Source: Pseudophaeobacter flagellatus
Lineage (GTDB): Bacteria; Pseudomonadota; Alphaproteobacteria; Rhodobacterales; Rhodobacteraceae
Direction of reading: 5' to 3'
Assembly: GCF_021228235.1 (NCBI RefSeq)
Contig: NZ_JAJQRG010000003.1
Span: 124,001-188,000 of the forward strand
DNA length: 64,000 nt
Each line of letters begins with the position of its first letter. Within the stretch, counting starts at the first letter, position 1. Both the position numbers and the translations under genes were made by a program. The notes under the pieces were generated by a model, which searched no databases, was not told where the DNA came from, and worked only from the letters and a program-made list of their open reading frames with translations. Shown here one piece after another: positions 42,451 through 52,600 of this stretch.

Positions 42451-44292
42451 ATGACCCAAGCTGATACGCCAACAGATAGGCAGGCAGACGGCCCAACGGC
42501 CCGCGAAGAGCGCCGGTCGGGCCTGCGAACCCTGCGCCGGGTGGGGCCCTATCTGTGGCCAAGCGAACATCTCTGGGTGAAACGACGGGTGGTTCTGGCC
42601 CTTGTGGTTCTGGTTCTGGCCAAGTTGATCGCGGTCTATACGCCGATGCTCTACAAGGGGGCGGTGGATAGTCTCGCGGCTGAAGGTGTTCCGCCCCTGG
42701 CTCTGGGCGCGGTGGGGCTGACAGTCGCCTATGGCGTGGCGCGGATCCTTACCACCGGGTTCCAGCAGCTGCGTGACGCGATCTTTGCGCCGGTGGGGCA
42801 GCGCGCCCTGCGGCATCTGGCGCTGGAAACCTTTACCCATATTCACCGTCTGTCGATGCGCTACCATCTGACCCGTAAGACCGGCGGCCTTAGCCGGATC
42901 ATTGAGCGCGGCGTCAAGGGGGTTGAATTCCTGCTGCGCTTTTTGCTGTTTTCCATCGGGCCGCTGGTGCTGGAGCTGACGCTGGTTGCGGTGATCCTGA
43001 CAGTTCTGTTTGATGCCCGCTATCTGGCGGCAGTTGTCATCACCATCGGGCTCTATGTCTGGTTTACCTTTGCCATCACCGAATGGCGGGTCAAGCTGCG
43101 CCGCGAAATGAACCGCCAGGATACCGACGCCAACCAAAAGGCCATCGACAGTCTGCTCAACTATGAAACGGTGAAGTATTTTGGCGCTGAGGCCCGCGAG
43201 GCGGCGCGCTATGATGGCGCTATGCGGGCCTATGCCAATGCGGCGTTGAAAACCGCCTATTCGCTGGCCTTCCTGAACTTTGGCCAAAGCCTATTCATCA
43301 CCGCCGGGCTGGTTGCCGTGATGGTGATGGCGGCCATGGGGGTGCAGGACGGCAGCCTGACCGTCGGAGATTTTGTCATGGTGAATGCCTATATGATCCA
43401 GATCACCGTGCCGCTGAATTTTCTGGGCACTGTCTACCGCGAAATCCGCCAGAGCCTGGTGGATATGGCCGAAATGTTTGACCTGCTGGAACAGCCCGCC
43501 GATGTGAGCGACAAGATGGGTGCCAAGCCGCTGCAGGTGAATGGTGGCGAGATCCGGCTGCAGGATGTGCGTTTTGGCTATGACAGCGATCGCGAGATCC
43601 TGAAAGGGATCTCACTGACCGCAGCGGCTGGCCAGACCGTGGCCATTGTAGGGGCAACAGGATCAGGAAAATCCACCATCGGGCGGCTGCTGTTTCGGTT
43701 TTACGATATCACCGATGGCAGCCTGACCATTGATGGCCAGGATATCCGCGATGTAACCCAGGACAGCCTGCATGCTGCCATTGGCGTGGTGCCGCAGGAT
43801 ACCGTGCTGTTCAACGACAGCATCGGCTACAACATTGCCTATGGCAAATCCAACGCCAGCCAGGCCGAGGTCGAACAGGCTGCCCGCGACGCCCAGATCC
43901 ACGACTTTATCATGAGCCTGCCCGCCGGCTATGCGACCCCGGTCGGAGAGCGCGGGCTGAAGCTATCGGGCGGAGAGAAACAGCGGGTGGGCATTGCCCG
44001 GACCCTGCTGAAGAACCCGCCGATCCTGATCCTGGACGAGGCCACCTCGGCGTTGGATACCAATACGGAGCAAGAGATCAAGGACGCGCTGGAGCGGGCC
44101 GGGGAGGGGCGCACGGTGCTAACCATTGCCCACCGCCTGTCGACGGTTGCCGAGGCCGATCTTATTGTGGTGTTGGAGAAGGGCGAAATCGCCGAACAGG
44201 GCAGCCATGATATGCTCTTGGCGCAGGGGGGGCGCTACGCGCATCTTTGGCAAGGCCAGCAATCTGAAGACCCTGCCGGGCAGGTTGGCTAG
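42451..44292 (+). CDS. Atm1/HMT1-type ABC exporter (fused membrane and ATPase domains)
   Basis: The 613-residue half-transporter has six membrane helices (about 45-330) and a nucleotide-binding domain with Walker A GATGSGKST, GVVPQDTVLFNDSIGYNIAYG, signature LSGGEKQR and Walker B ILILDEATSALD. The membrane part carries the Atm1-type YFGAEAREA and LTRKTGGLSRIIERG segments. Bacterial Atm1 homologues export glutathione derivatives and metal-thiol conjugates. It works as a homodimer. The leader has AAGGAAG nine bases before the start. Confidence 0.93.
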   Translation: MTQADTPTDRQADGPTAREERRSGLRTLRRVGPYLWPSEHLWVKRRVVLALVVLVLAKLIAVYTPMLYKGAVDSLAAEGVPPLALGAVGLTVAYGVARILTTGFQQLRDAIFAPVGQRALRHLALETFTHIHRLSMRYHLTRKTGGLSRIIERGVKGVEFLLRFLLFSIGPLVLELTLVAVILTVLFDARYLAAVVITIGLYVWFTFAITEWRVKLRREMNRQDTDANQKAIDSLLNYETVKYFGAEAREAARYDGAMRAYANAALKTAYSLAFLNFGQSLFITAGLVAVMVMAAMGVQDGSLTVGDFVMVNAYMIQITVPLNFLGTVYREIRQSLVDMAEMFDLLEQPADVSDKMGAKPLQVNGGEIRLQDVRFGYDSDREILKGISLTAAAGQTVAIVGATGSGKSTIGRLLFRFYDITDGSLTIDGQDIRDVTQDSLHAAIGVVPQDTVLFNDSIGYNIAYGKSNASQAEVEQAARDAQIHDFIMSLPAGYATPVGERGLKLSGGEKQRVGIARTLLKNPPILILDEATSALDTNTEQEIKDALERAGEGRTVLTIAHRLSTVAEADLIVVLEKGEIAEQGSHDMLLAQGGRYAHLWQGQQSEDPAGQVG

Positions 44293-44372
44293 GGTGAGAG
44301 CTGCCTGACTGGCGCTCTGCTGCTGCGGGTGGGGCCAGGGGTGCCATCCTGGCCATAAGACAGGAGGCCGGT

Positions 44373-45449
44373 ATGGCTGAAACGCTGGCGATGTTGTTGC
44401 TGATTGGCCTGGTGGCGCTGTTGACCCTGGTGCCATTGATCAAGCACGACGGGTGGTGGGTGCGCGGTGTCGAGTTTCCGGCGCTGCAAATCACGGTGCT
44501 TAGCTGGGGGACACTGCCCATCTATGTGGCGCTGTTTGGCTGGGACAACATTTGGGACAGGGCCGCTTTGGCGGTGCTCGGCGGCTGTAGCCTGCTGCAA
44601 CTCGCCCGTATTCTGCGCTATACCCCGTTTTTTCCCAAACAGATTCAGAGGGCACGCCAGAGGCGCCCCAAAGATCAGCTGAGCATGATCGTCGCCAATG
44701 TTCTGACACCCAACAGGCAATCACAGGCGGTGCTTGCGATGGTGCGTCAGGCCCAGCCAGATCTGTTCCTGGCGGTGGAAACGGATGATTGGTGGCAAGC
44801 TGAGCTGGAAAGCCTGCTGCCGGACTATCCGTATATGGTGAAACACCCCTTGGATAATCTCTATGGTATCGTGCTGTTTTCCCGGTTGGAGCTGCAAAAC
44901 ACACGGGTGCGGTTTCTGGTCGAAGAGGCGGTGCCTTCGATCCATGGTGATGTGATCCTAGACTCTGGCCATCGGGTGGCGTTGCACTGTCTGCATCCCG
45001 CACCGCCCAGCCCCAGCGAAAACCCAACCTCCGCTGAACGCGACGGAGAGCTGCTCTTGGTGGCCAAGATGCTGGATCCTGCGGCGGGCAGCGTGGTGGT
45101 GATGGGGGATCTGAACGATGTGCCCTGGTCGCCAAGCCTGCGGCTGTTTCAAAAGGTGAGTGGCCTGCTGGATCCACGGGTCGGGCGCGGGTTGTTCAAT
45201 ACCTTCCATGCCGGGATCCCGCCATTGCGCTGGCCTTTGGATCATGTGTTTTGCTCGGGCGATTTCACCCTCGTTTCGTTTGAGCGCCTGGGCCATATCG
45301 GGTCAGATCACTTTCCGATCCAGGTGGTGTTGCAGCACACGCCAAGGGCGCAGAAGGTGCACCCGGAACTGGTGGCCAGCATCACAGAGACAGCAGAGGC
45401 GCAGGGCAAGATCGATAAGGTCGGCGCAGATGAGATGGCCCTGAGGTAG
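44373..45449 (+). CDS. Membrane-anchored endonuclease/exonuclease/phosphatase-family protein
   Basis: The 358-residue protein has three N-terminal membrane helices (about 5-22, 37-53 and 60-78) and an EEP domain from about 100. Metal and catalytic elements visible are LSMIVANVLTPN, FLAVETDDWW, VVVMGDLNDVPWS and IGSDHFPIQV. Substrate could be phosphodiesters or phospholipids; the family includes YafD-like proteins. It lies 80 bp after the ABC exporter and may be in the same transcript. Confidence 0.88.
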   Translation: MAETLAMLLLIGLVALLTLVPLIKHDGWWVRGVEFPALQITVLSWGTLPIYVALFGWDNIWDRAALAVLGGCSLLQLARILRYTPFFPKQIQRARQRRPKDQLSMIVANVLTPNRQSQAVLAMVRQAQPDLFLAVETDDWWQAELESLLPDYPYMVKHPLDNLYGIVLFSRLELQNTRVRFLVEEAVPSIHGDVILDSGHRVALHCLHPAPPSPSENPTSAERDGELLLVAKMLDPAAGSVVVMGDLNDVPWSPSLRLFQKVSGLLDPRVGRGLFNTFHAGIPPLRWPLDHVFCSGDFTLVSFERLGHIGSDHFPIQVVLQHTPRAQKVHPELVASITETAEAQGKIDKVGADEMALR

Positions 45450-45560
45450 CCTGTTTGTCGCTTGTGCAACTGCCCCTGTTGCTGCATCCAGCGCCGCGAG
45501 ACTCGGAAAGCAATCGCCACCCCGAGCCCGATGTTGCCGATGCGGCGTTTTGATTGAAGA

Positions 45561-46127
45561 TCAGCCCTGCAGTCTGGCAACACATTCCGAAGCGCGCTGG
45601 ACCTCGGCGTAGCTGGCTGCCAGGGGGGCCATGATTGCAGCCTGAACCATATCAGAGGATGCAGTCACGCCATCGTGCTCTACCGTTGCGGCGGCGCAGG
45701 CATCATGCGCCAGGGTGACCTTGAAGCCAAGATCGACAGCAGCCCGTACGGTTGCATCGATGCACATCTGGCTCATGGCGCCACAGATGGTAAGATGTTC
45801 AACCTGCGCCTCGCGCAGCAGCTCTTGCAGCTTTGTTCCAACAAAACTGTTCGGCCGGGTCTTCTCAATCACTGTTTCTTCAGACTGTGGTGCAACGCTT
45901 TCATGAAGCTCTGAGCCGGGGGTGCCTGGATGGAAGAACGGAGCGGCATCTGATGCCATTACATGTTTGACATGGATCACTATTGTCCCGCTGCGGCGCG
46001 CCGCAGCGAGTAAATGTGCCGCCTGCGCAGACGCCGCGTCCATGTGCGGCAGGGGCATCTTTGCCCTCGTAAAGCTGGGAAAATAGTCGTTTTGGATATC
46101 AATCAAGAGCAGGGCAGAGACGGTCAT
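45561..46127 (-). CDS. Isochorismatase-like cysteine hydrolase
   Basis: The 188-residue enzyme has the catalytic Asp in LLIDIQNDYF, Lys in EKTRPNSFVGT and the Cys region ICGAMSQMCIDATVRAA. Members hydrolyse amides such as nicotinamide, or isochorismate; the substrate here is not evident. It is divergent from the GlxA-type regulator with a 76 bp gap, a common pairing in which the regulator controls the hydrolase. Confidence 0.9.
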   Translation of the reverse strand: MTVSALLLIDIQNDYFPSFTRAKMPLPHMDAASAQAAHLLAAARRSGTIVIHVKHVMASDAAPFFHPGTPGSELHESVAPQSEETVIEKTRPNSFVGTKLQELLREAQVEHLTICGAMSQMCIDATVRAAVDLGFKVTLAHDACAAATVEHDGVTASSDMVQAAIMAPLAASYAEVQRASECVARLQG

Positions 46128-46203
46128 AGGGTTCTCATTTCATCTGTGGTTCTATTGCATTCCAAGTTTACAGCCTCGCCCGCCCCAAATACGATTGGCG
46201 GAT

Positions 46204-47178
46204 ATGACAACTAATGTGCCAAATACGCCAAATGTCGCAATCATCGCCTATGAGGGTGTTCAACAATCCGCGCTGCATGGATTGGGTGAAATGTTTGATG
46301 TGGCCAACAGGCATGTCGACGAAGCCGCCGGGCGCAGGATCAGCCACGGGGTTGTGACATCACCCTCGGCCGATGTTTCCGAAGGCCTCGACGCGATCAT
46401 CCTGCCGCCCAACCTAGTGGGGGCAAGAGGGGAGAACGCGCTGAGCCTGCACAACTGGCTTCGAAAGCAGCATCTTGCAGGTACGATTATGTGTTCGGTC
46501 TGTGCAGGTGGGTACTGGCTGGGCCATGCGGGTATTCTGGATGGCCGACCTGCCACGACGCATTGGGCACTTGAGGCGGATTTCAAATCGACCTTCCCCA
46601 AGGTGCAACTCAACCCTGAACGTATCTTGTTGGACGACAACGATATTGTAACGGCCGGGGGCGTCATGGCCTGGGTGGATCTGGGAATTCATCTAATCGG
46701 TCGCTGGCTTGGCCCGAATGCCGTGTCGCGCACCTGCCGCCAGATGTTGATTGATCCGACAGGACGGGAACAGCGCAACTATCGTTCCTTTCGCCCGAAT
46801 ATGAGACACGGTGATCAGACCATTCGCGCCCTGCAAATCTGGATGGAAGGCAACCCGGATGCAGATCAGTCCGTGCACGCCCTTTCGCTTCAGGCGGGGC
46901 TTTCCGAGCGGTCACTGCATCGCAAATTTTCAAACAGCACAGGCTATTCTGTAAACCGGTATGTGCAGGAGCTTAGAGTTGAAAAGGCAAAGGGGCTGCT
47001 TGAACTCACAACACTACCAGTGACAGAGATTTGCTGGCGGGTCGGTTATCAGGATGTTTCCGCTTTCAACCGACTGTTCAAGGCTCATTCAGGTCTGAGC
47101 GCAGGGGAATATCGAAATCGTTTCAGGATCAATCCCCTGCAAGCTGACCAAAGTGGACACAGCACCCAAAGCCGATAA
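46204..47178 (+). CDS. GlxA-type transcriptional regulator (DJ-1/PfpI plus AraC domain)
   Basis: The 324-residue regulator has an N-terminal DJ-1/PfpI-like amidotransferase fold (about 10-180; CSVCAGGYWLGHAGILDG holds the nucleophile-elbow Cys) and a C-terminal AraC HTH (about 220-315; LSLQAGLSERSLHRKFSN, WRVGYQDVSAFNRLFKAHSG). It probably regulates the divergent isochorismatase-like gene. ATG 46204 is preferred over the in-frame TTG at 46195. Confidence 0.92.
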   Translation: MTTNVPNTPNVAIIAYEGVQQSALHGLGEMFDVANRHVDEAAGRRISHGVVTSPSADVSEGLDAIILPPNLVGARGENALSLHNWLRKQHLAGTIMCSVCAGGYWLGHAGILDGRPATTHWALEADFKSTFPKVQLNPERILLDDNDIVTAGGVMAWVDLGIHLIGRWLGPNAVSRTCRQMLIDPTGREQRNYRSFRPNMRHGDQTIRALQIWMEGNPDADQSVHALSLQAGLSERSLHRKFSNSTGYSVNRYVQELRVEKAKGLLELTTLPVTEICWRVGYQDVSAFNRLFKAHSGLSAGEYRNRFRINPLQADQSGHSTQSR

Positions 47179-47368
47179 CCTCAATAAAATGCGCTGAGCC
47201 GACATATGGTAACCACCGCTTGCGAAAACCTCTTGCCGACGCCATCGTTCGACCTGGCGGGATAGGTATCAGGAAGTTCGGCCAAGCAGAGGCCACGAAA
47301 TGAAAAGGCCCCAGTGGACGCCAGCCCTTTGCAGAAAAGTGCGCGATCGCAGCAAACGGCAGCTTAGA
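47179..47368. other. Unassigned segment between the regulator and the IS element
   Basis: About 190 bp. On the minus strand an open frame reads FAAIAHFSAKGWRPLGPF and onward to YVGSAHFIEV with reasonable codon character but no start. It may be the end of a gene cut off by the insertion sequence. No function can be assigned. Confidence 0.35.
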
Positions 47369-48927
47369 GCCGATGTTGTTGAAAAACTCGTTGGTTTTGG
47401 CGGCGTGCCCGCGACTAATGGTCTGATTATTCGCGTCAAACTGTGACCATACCGCCTTTCTACGGTAAGGCTGGCACCATCGGCTTGAGCTTGGCCAGTT
47501 TCCGGAGGTTTTGGGCGGTGGCTGCGAGGGTGAACTCATGTTGGACGCCGCATGGCCCTCGTAATCGGAGGCGGGCTAACCCTAGGATGCGTTTGAGATG
47601 GGCAAACAGCATCTCGACCTTTTTTCGTCGCCTCTGCGCCGTTGGATTGAAGTCGGAGGCCGTGCACATCCGCGCGAAGTCTCTCACGATCTCGTATTCC
47701 TCTCGATTGACGCTGCGCGTCGCGGTGTTTGGGCAGCATTTTGGTTTCGATGGGCATGCCTGGCAATCGAGCTTCAGGCTGCGATACTGGCGGCGGCCAG
47801 CCTTGGGTTTGTGTCTCTTGGGGTTGGAGTAGTTTCGCCGGGTATGACGAAGCTCTTTTCCTTCCGGGAAAATGTATCGATCATTGTCTTCGTCCCAGGT
47901 GAAGTCGGACCGCGACCAAGTGCCATCCTTGCGCTTTGAATGGTCAAAGACAGGGATGAACGGGAGGATTTTCCGTTTGAGCGTCAACCAGACGAGATTG
48001 TCAGACGAACCGTAAGCCGTATCCGCCGCCACCCAATCAGGCTTCAAACCAAAGCGCTCCTCGGTGCGGTCAATCATCTTGCGCATGGCGCCGACCTCTG
48101 CCTGCCGGATCGACCGGCTGGCGTCCACATCCATGATGATCCCGTGATCTGTGTCGATCAGGTAATTGTCTGAATACGCAAAGACTGCAGGCCCTTTGCG
48201 AGCTGCAGTCCATTGACTGGCTGGGTCAGCATGGGCGGTGAACTTAGGCTTCACCTCGCTAGCCGAACCAAAGGCTGCGTCGTCAAGAACGTCGAGGTAT
48301 TCACGCACCGCCCTTGGCGCATCTGCTGCTTTGACCGCGCGATCCTCCCAGTCTTTAGGGTTGCTGGAGTTCTGCTTCTGGACATCCGCGAAGATCAAAC
48401 TGGCGTCGACGGCGAAGCCTTCGCCACCAACAAGGCCCTCTTCTACGCAGCGCGTAACGGTTGTCTCGAAAACATGGCGCAGCAGGTCACTCTCGCGGAA
48501 ACGGCCATGGCGGTTCTTTGAAAAAGTAGAATGATCTGGAATGCGGTCACTCAGATCGAGGCGGCAAAACCAGCGATACGCCAGGTTCAGATGCACTTCT
48601 TCACAAAGGCGGCGTTCGGATCGGATGCCGAAGCAATAGCCGACCAATAACATCCGGATCAGCAGTTCTGGATCAATCGACGGACGGCCTGTGTGGCTAT
48701 AGAAATCTGCCAAATGCCCTCGGATTCTGCTTAGATCGAGATGCCTTTCAATCGACCGCAGCAGATGGTTTTGCGGGATATGATCTTCCAGCGAGAATTC
48801 GTAGAACAGCGCCGCTTGCGCTTCCTGCTTCGGTCCCATCATCGCTAATCCTCCCGCTCAATACAGAAATTGAATCAGCCACTTGCCTACGGATCAAGGA
48901 ATAGCTTTTCAACAAAATCGGCGTAGA
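47365..48927 (-). mobile_element. IS1182-family insertion sequence
   Basis: A transposase gene is bounded by inverted ends GCCGATGTTGTTGAAAAACT (47369-47388) and, on the other strand, GCCGATTTTGTTGAAAAGCT (complement of 48903-48922). TAGA sits directly outside the left end and one base outside the right end, possibly a degraded target duplication. The element looks complete. The exact outer limits are uncertain by a few bases. Confidence 0.8.
47460..48842 (-). CDS. IS1182-family transposase
   Basis: The 460-residue protein has the N-terminal IS1182 pattern NHLLRSIERHLDLSRIR, IDPELLIRMLLVGYCFGIRSERRL, and DDE-type segments GGEGFAVDASLIFAD, VAADTAYGSSDNL and RRRKKVEMLFAHLKRILGLARLRLRG. A zinc-like CQACPSKPKCCP stretch precedes the last motif. 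The frame is intact, so the element may be active. The start at 48842 has GGGAGG upstream. Confidence 0.94.
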   Translation of the reverse strand: MMGPKQEAQAALFYEFSLEDHIPQNHLLRSIERHLDLSRIRGHLADFYSHTGRPSIDPELLIRMLLVGYCFGIRSERRLCEEVHLNLAYRWFCRLDLSDRIPDHSTFSKNRHGRFRESDLLRHVFETTVTRCVEEGLVGGEGFAVDASLIFADVQKQNSSNPKDWEDRAVKAADAPRAVREYLDVLDDAAFGSASEVKPKFTAHADPASQWTAARKGPAVFAYSDNYLIDTDHGIIMDVDASRSIRQAEVGAMRKMIDRTEERFGLKPDWVAADTAYGSSDNLVWLTLKRKILPFIPVFDHSKRKDGTWSRSDFTWDEDNDRYIFPEGKELRHTRRNYSNPKRHKPKAGRRQYRSLKLDCQACPSKPKCCPNTATRSVNREEYEIVRDFARMCTASDFNPTAQRRRKKVEMLFAHLKRILGLARLRLRGPCGVQHEFTLAATAQNLRKLAKLKPMVPALP

Positions 48928-49013
48928 GCGGACAGATCCGTGAAAAAGTGATATGATAGAAAAGCAAGAGGCGCTTATACATCCAAGGACCGCACTTTAA
49001 GGAGGGCGAATGG

Positions 49014-49316
49014 ATGATCATGCGCATTTTCCAAGTCGTTACACGGCCTGGCAAAGAGGAAGAGTTCAGTAAATTTTTTCATGAAATCGCGATCCCTTTG
49101 ATGAGGAGCACGAAGGGTATCGTTCAGGTGCTGCCTGGCGCCCCTCGTGAAGATTCACCAAGGGAGTTCAGCTTTGTGATGCTGTGGGAAAGCCTTGAGG
49201 CGCTAAAGGCTTTTGTCGGCGAAGACTACGAGAGCCCGCACATAGATCCGGCGGAGGTTGAGTTGGTGGAGTCGCGTTCGATCAAGCACTATGAACTGGT
49301 CGAGGAAACTGAATAG
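49014..49316 (+). CDS. Small ABM-type monooxygenase-like protein
   Basis: The 100-residue protein fits the antibiotic biosynthesis monooxygenase fold: MRIFQVVTRPGKEEEFSKFFHEIAIPLM, STKGIVQVLPGAP, FSFVMLWESLEALKAFVGEDY. The start follows AAGGAGGG by seven bases. It sits just outside the IS1182 right end, followed by a probable SDR fragment, so it may belong to an operon disrupted by rearrangement. Confidence 0.78.
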   Translation: MIMRIFQVVTRPGKEEEFSKFFHEIAIPLMRSTKGIVQVLPGAPREDSPREFSFVMLWESLEALKAFVGEDYESPHIDPAEVELVESRSIKHYELVEETE

Positions 49317-49332
49317 GCTGGATGCGGAGCTT

Positions 49333-49473
49333 ACAGAATTCCACAGATTTAATGAGCTGGCCGCGGATGTCATTTGGACGCTTGAAGACCGCTCCCGCCT
49401 GACGGGTCAGGTGCCGATGCGTAACGACGGCTTCGTCCGCTCAGCCGCCATTGGGATGTTCCTAAAAAAATAG
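49333..49473 (+). pseudogene. Probable C-terminal fragment of a short-chain dehydrogenase
   Basis: The last ~47 codons of a frame read FNELAADVIWTLEDRSRLTG, then QVPMRNDGFVRSA, and resemble the C-terminal LTGQ...DGGF region of SDR enzymes. No N-terminal NAD-binding half is present upstream. It is most likely a remnant; the match is short. Confidence 0.45.
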
Positions 49474-49480
49474 CTCTTGT

Positions 49481-49512
49481 CACATCTCCCGAATATTCTT
49501 TCGGGAGATGTG
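49481..49512. terminator. Inverted repeat, probable terminator of the RND operon
   Basis: CACATCTCCCGAA pairs perfectly with TTCGGGAGATGTG (13 bp, loop of 6). On the minus strand a T7 run follows about 10 bases later, so it probably ends transcription from the efflux genes. Confidence 0.65.
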
Positions 49513-49626
49513 TGTCTTCTGTTCACCTTTGTTGCCAGTTCTCACCATTCGATTGGCACCAGTTCCTGCAAAGGACGGGCAGTGGACTGGGGCCTTTCTT
49601 ATCTGGATGGCAATTGCCGCCGACCA

Positions 49627-52600
49627 CTATTCCGCAGCTTGCAGGCGGCGGTCATCCGGTTCTGACTTGGCCGGTTTATCCGCGCTCTCGCTGGTGGTGT
49701 CAGCGGGTGGGTTGTCCAGCTGGCCCCATTGGATTTCGCTGGTTGGCAGCTTGCGAGCTTTCTTTTCCAGTAGCATGTCTTGTGCAACCTGGCCGGAACG
49801 CCCGCCAGTCAGACGCGCGAGCAGCCGTCCCAGCCAGCTCAGATAGGTTGACAGCCAGACCCGGATCGACAGCAGGGAAGGTGTCACCACCAGGGTCAGC
49901 ACCGTGGCAATGCCAAGGCCAAAGACCACTGCGGTTGCCAGCTGTTTCCACCACAGCGCCGTGGGGCTGTCGATGGAATAGCCGCCGTCGATGAAATCGA
50001 GACTGATGCCGAACATCATCGGTGCCAGGCCCGCCATGGTGGTCACGGTGGTCAGCAGAACTGGCCGAATCCGTGCCTCGGCGGTGCGAATGATCGCTTC
50101 GATCCGGGGCATCTGCTGGCTGAATTCCTGATAGGTATCAATCAGAACAATGTTGTTGTTCACCACAATCCCCGCCAGGGCAACAATGCCCGTCCCGGTC
50201 ATGATGATCGAAAAGGGCTGCTGCATTACCATCATGCCGATCAGCACACCCGTGGTGGACAGCACCACCGCCAGCAGCACCAGAACAGCGTTGTAGAAAG
50301 AGTTGAACTGCGCTAGCAGGATCACGAACATCAAGGCAAGCGCCCCGGCAAAGGCCTTGGACAGGAAAGCTCCGGATTCGGCCTGTTCGTCCTGATCGCC
50401 AGTCCATTCCCAGGTGACCCGGCGATCCAGCGGATCGGTTTCCAGCCATTCAGTGATCTTTGCGATGCGCTCGTTTGCGTTGACCAGCGTCAGCTTGGCC
50501 CCCTCATCCAGGGCCGCTTGCAGGGCGTCGGTACTGTCGGCATCGACAAGTTCATAGAGGGTATAATCAGTGCCATTGGCTGCGGTCACGATTTCGCCCT
50601 TGGCCTCCATCCCCTCGGGAATGGCCTTGATCAGCGCCAGGGTGATCAGCCCGGTGTTGTTTGCGTTGGGGACCTGAACACTGCTGAGCCCCGGTTCCAC
50701 ATCCGCTTTGACGTCGTAGTAGCGTTCCTGGTCGACGCGGCTGATCTGCGCCAGTTTCGGCACCGGTTTGCGGGTGATAAAGTTGGAGAGCGGGATAAGA
50801 CCGTCCTCGGTACGTACCTTCAGCGTATCCAGCGTTGACAACACCCGGTCAGCATCGGGCAGGCGGACGCGGATCTCGATCTCCTCGTCCGAGCTGTCGA
50901 CCCGCATGGAATCCAGCAGGATACCACGCGTCACCAGCTGCACCATGGCACCCACCGTGGCGACATCGGCACCGTAGCGGCCGGCTTTTTCCACATCGAC
51001 ATCAATTTGCCAGTCTATACCGGGCAGCGGCAGGCTGTCTTCCACCAGGGTCAGGCCGGGGGTGGCATCAAACTGTGCGCGTGCAGTCAGGGTCGAAGTG
51101 GTAAGGGCCTCCCAGCTGTCGCCGCGAATACGCAGATGCAGTGGCTTCCCCGATCCGGGACCCTGTTCCAGGGCGTTGATTTCAACAAAGAAACCGGGGA
51201 TTTTTGCCAGCTCTGCGTTCAGTTCGTCGATCACCGTATTGCCATCAAACTTGGTGGCGGTGACCTCGCGGGTGAGCAGCCCAAAGAACCAGGTTTCTCT
51301 TTGGGTTGGGCGATCTTCCCAGGGGATGATTTCAAACTGCACCTGGCCCACGGTATCGGCCGGGGCCTGGTTATTGCTTGGTCCGCCGGTGGCCAGGCCG
51401 CCTTCGCCGGCAAAGGAGAACACATTGATCACCGCCGGATGCGCCATGATGGTCTGTTCGGCCCGTTGCACCATCAGATCCTGTTCCGTCAGGCTGAGGT
51501 TACCGCGCGCCCGCACATAGGCGGTGGCTTGCTCGGGTTCGGATTCAACAAAGAATTCTACGCCATAGTTGTTTTCGCTGAACTTTCCAAAGACAGTCAC
51601 AATGCCAAAGGCAACAACCGCCAGCGTGACAAGTGGCATCACCGGATTGCCGGCGATGAACTTGATCACATAGCCAAATGGCGTGTGGTGATAGCCCGCC
51701 TGAACGCTGCGTTGCTTGCGGGTGATCTTGGTGGCACCCAGGGTGATAGAGGCCGCAAAGGCAGAGGCGATGAACACCACACCGCCAGCGGCAAGCCCCA
51801 TCAGCGGCAGGGTGCCATCTGGCAGCAGATAGCTCGGGTTCAGCATCTGCATGGCACCGGCAAACATGCCCCAGAGGGTTGGTGGCACCAGAAGCGCCCG
51901 CAGCCACCACCATGGCGCAATGGCGCGCAGCCCGGCAGAGCTGTGATCAAACACCCGACTGATGCGCCCCGACAACCCGCCCATGACCGGCAGGTAGATC
52001 AGTGCGACCACCAGCGAGGCCGACAGAACAAAGATCAGGGTGACCGGCAGCATGCCCATGAACTGCCCAGGCACACCGGGCCAGAACAGCATCGGCAAAA
52101 AGGCACAAAGCGTGGTCGCCGTCGAGGATACGATCGGCCAGAACATGCGCTGCGCTGCCTCAACATAGGCATGCATCGGGCCAGTGCCCTCGCTGATGCG
52201 TTTGTCGGCATATTCCACCACCACGATGGCGCCATCCACCAGCATCCCCACCGCCAGGATCAGGCCAAACATCACGATGTTGGAGATCGAGACCCCCATT
52301 ACGGCCAGAAAGGCAAAGCACAACAGGAAGGATGTCGGGATGGCAAAGCCCACCAGCAGTGCCGCTCGGCTGCCAAGCGAGCCCAGCACCACGATCATCA
52401 CCAGCGCCACAGCGGTCAGGACTGAGCCTTCCAGCTGGCTCACCATGGATCCGACAACCCGGCTCTGGTCGTTCGAGGTGCCAAGGGTCACCGCAGCCTG
52501 CAATTCGGGGGGCCATTTGGTCTTGGCCTTTGCCAGGGTTTGCTTGACGAGATCAACGGTGTCGATCAGGTTGAAACCCTTGCGTTTGACCACCTGCAGG

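Noticed and set aside
45308-45583. Minus-strand 91-codon frame after the EEP gene
   Set aside because: It mostly overlaps the EEP gene and the end of the isochorismatase gene, with no recognisable domain or start signal.
51007-52425. 472-codon plus-strand frame rich in His/Gln/Arg
   Set aside because: It is antisense to the RND permease; composition and lack of motifs mark it as a shadow.
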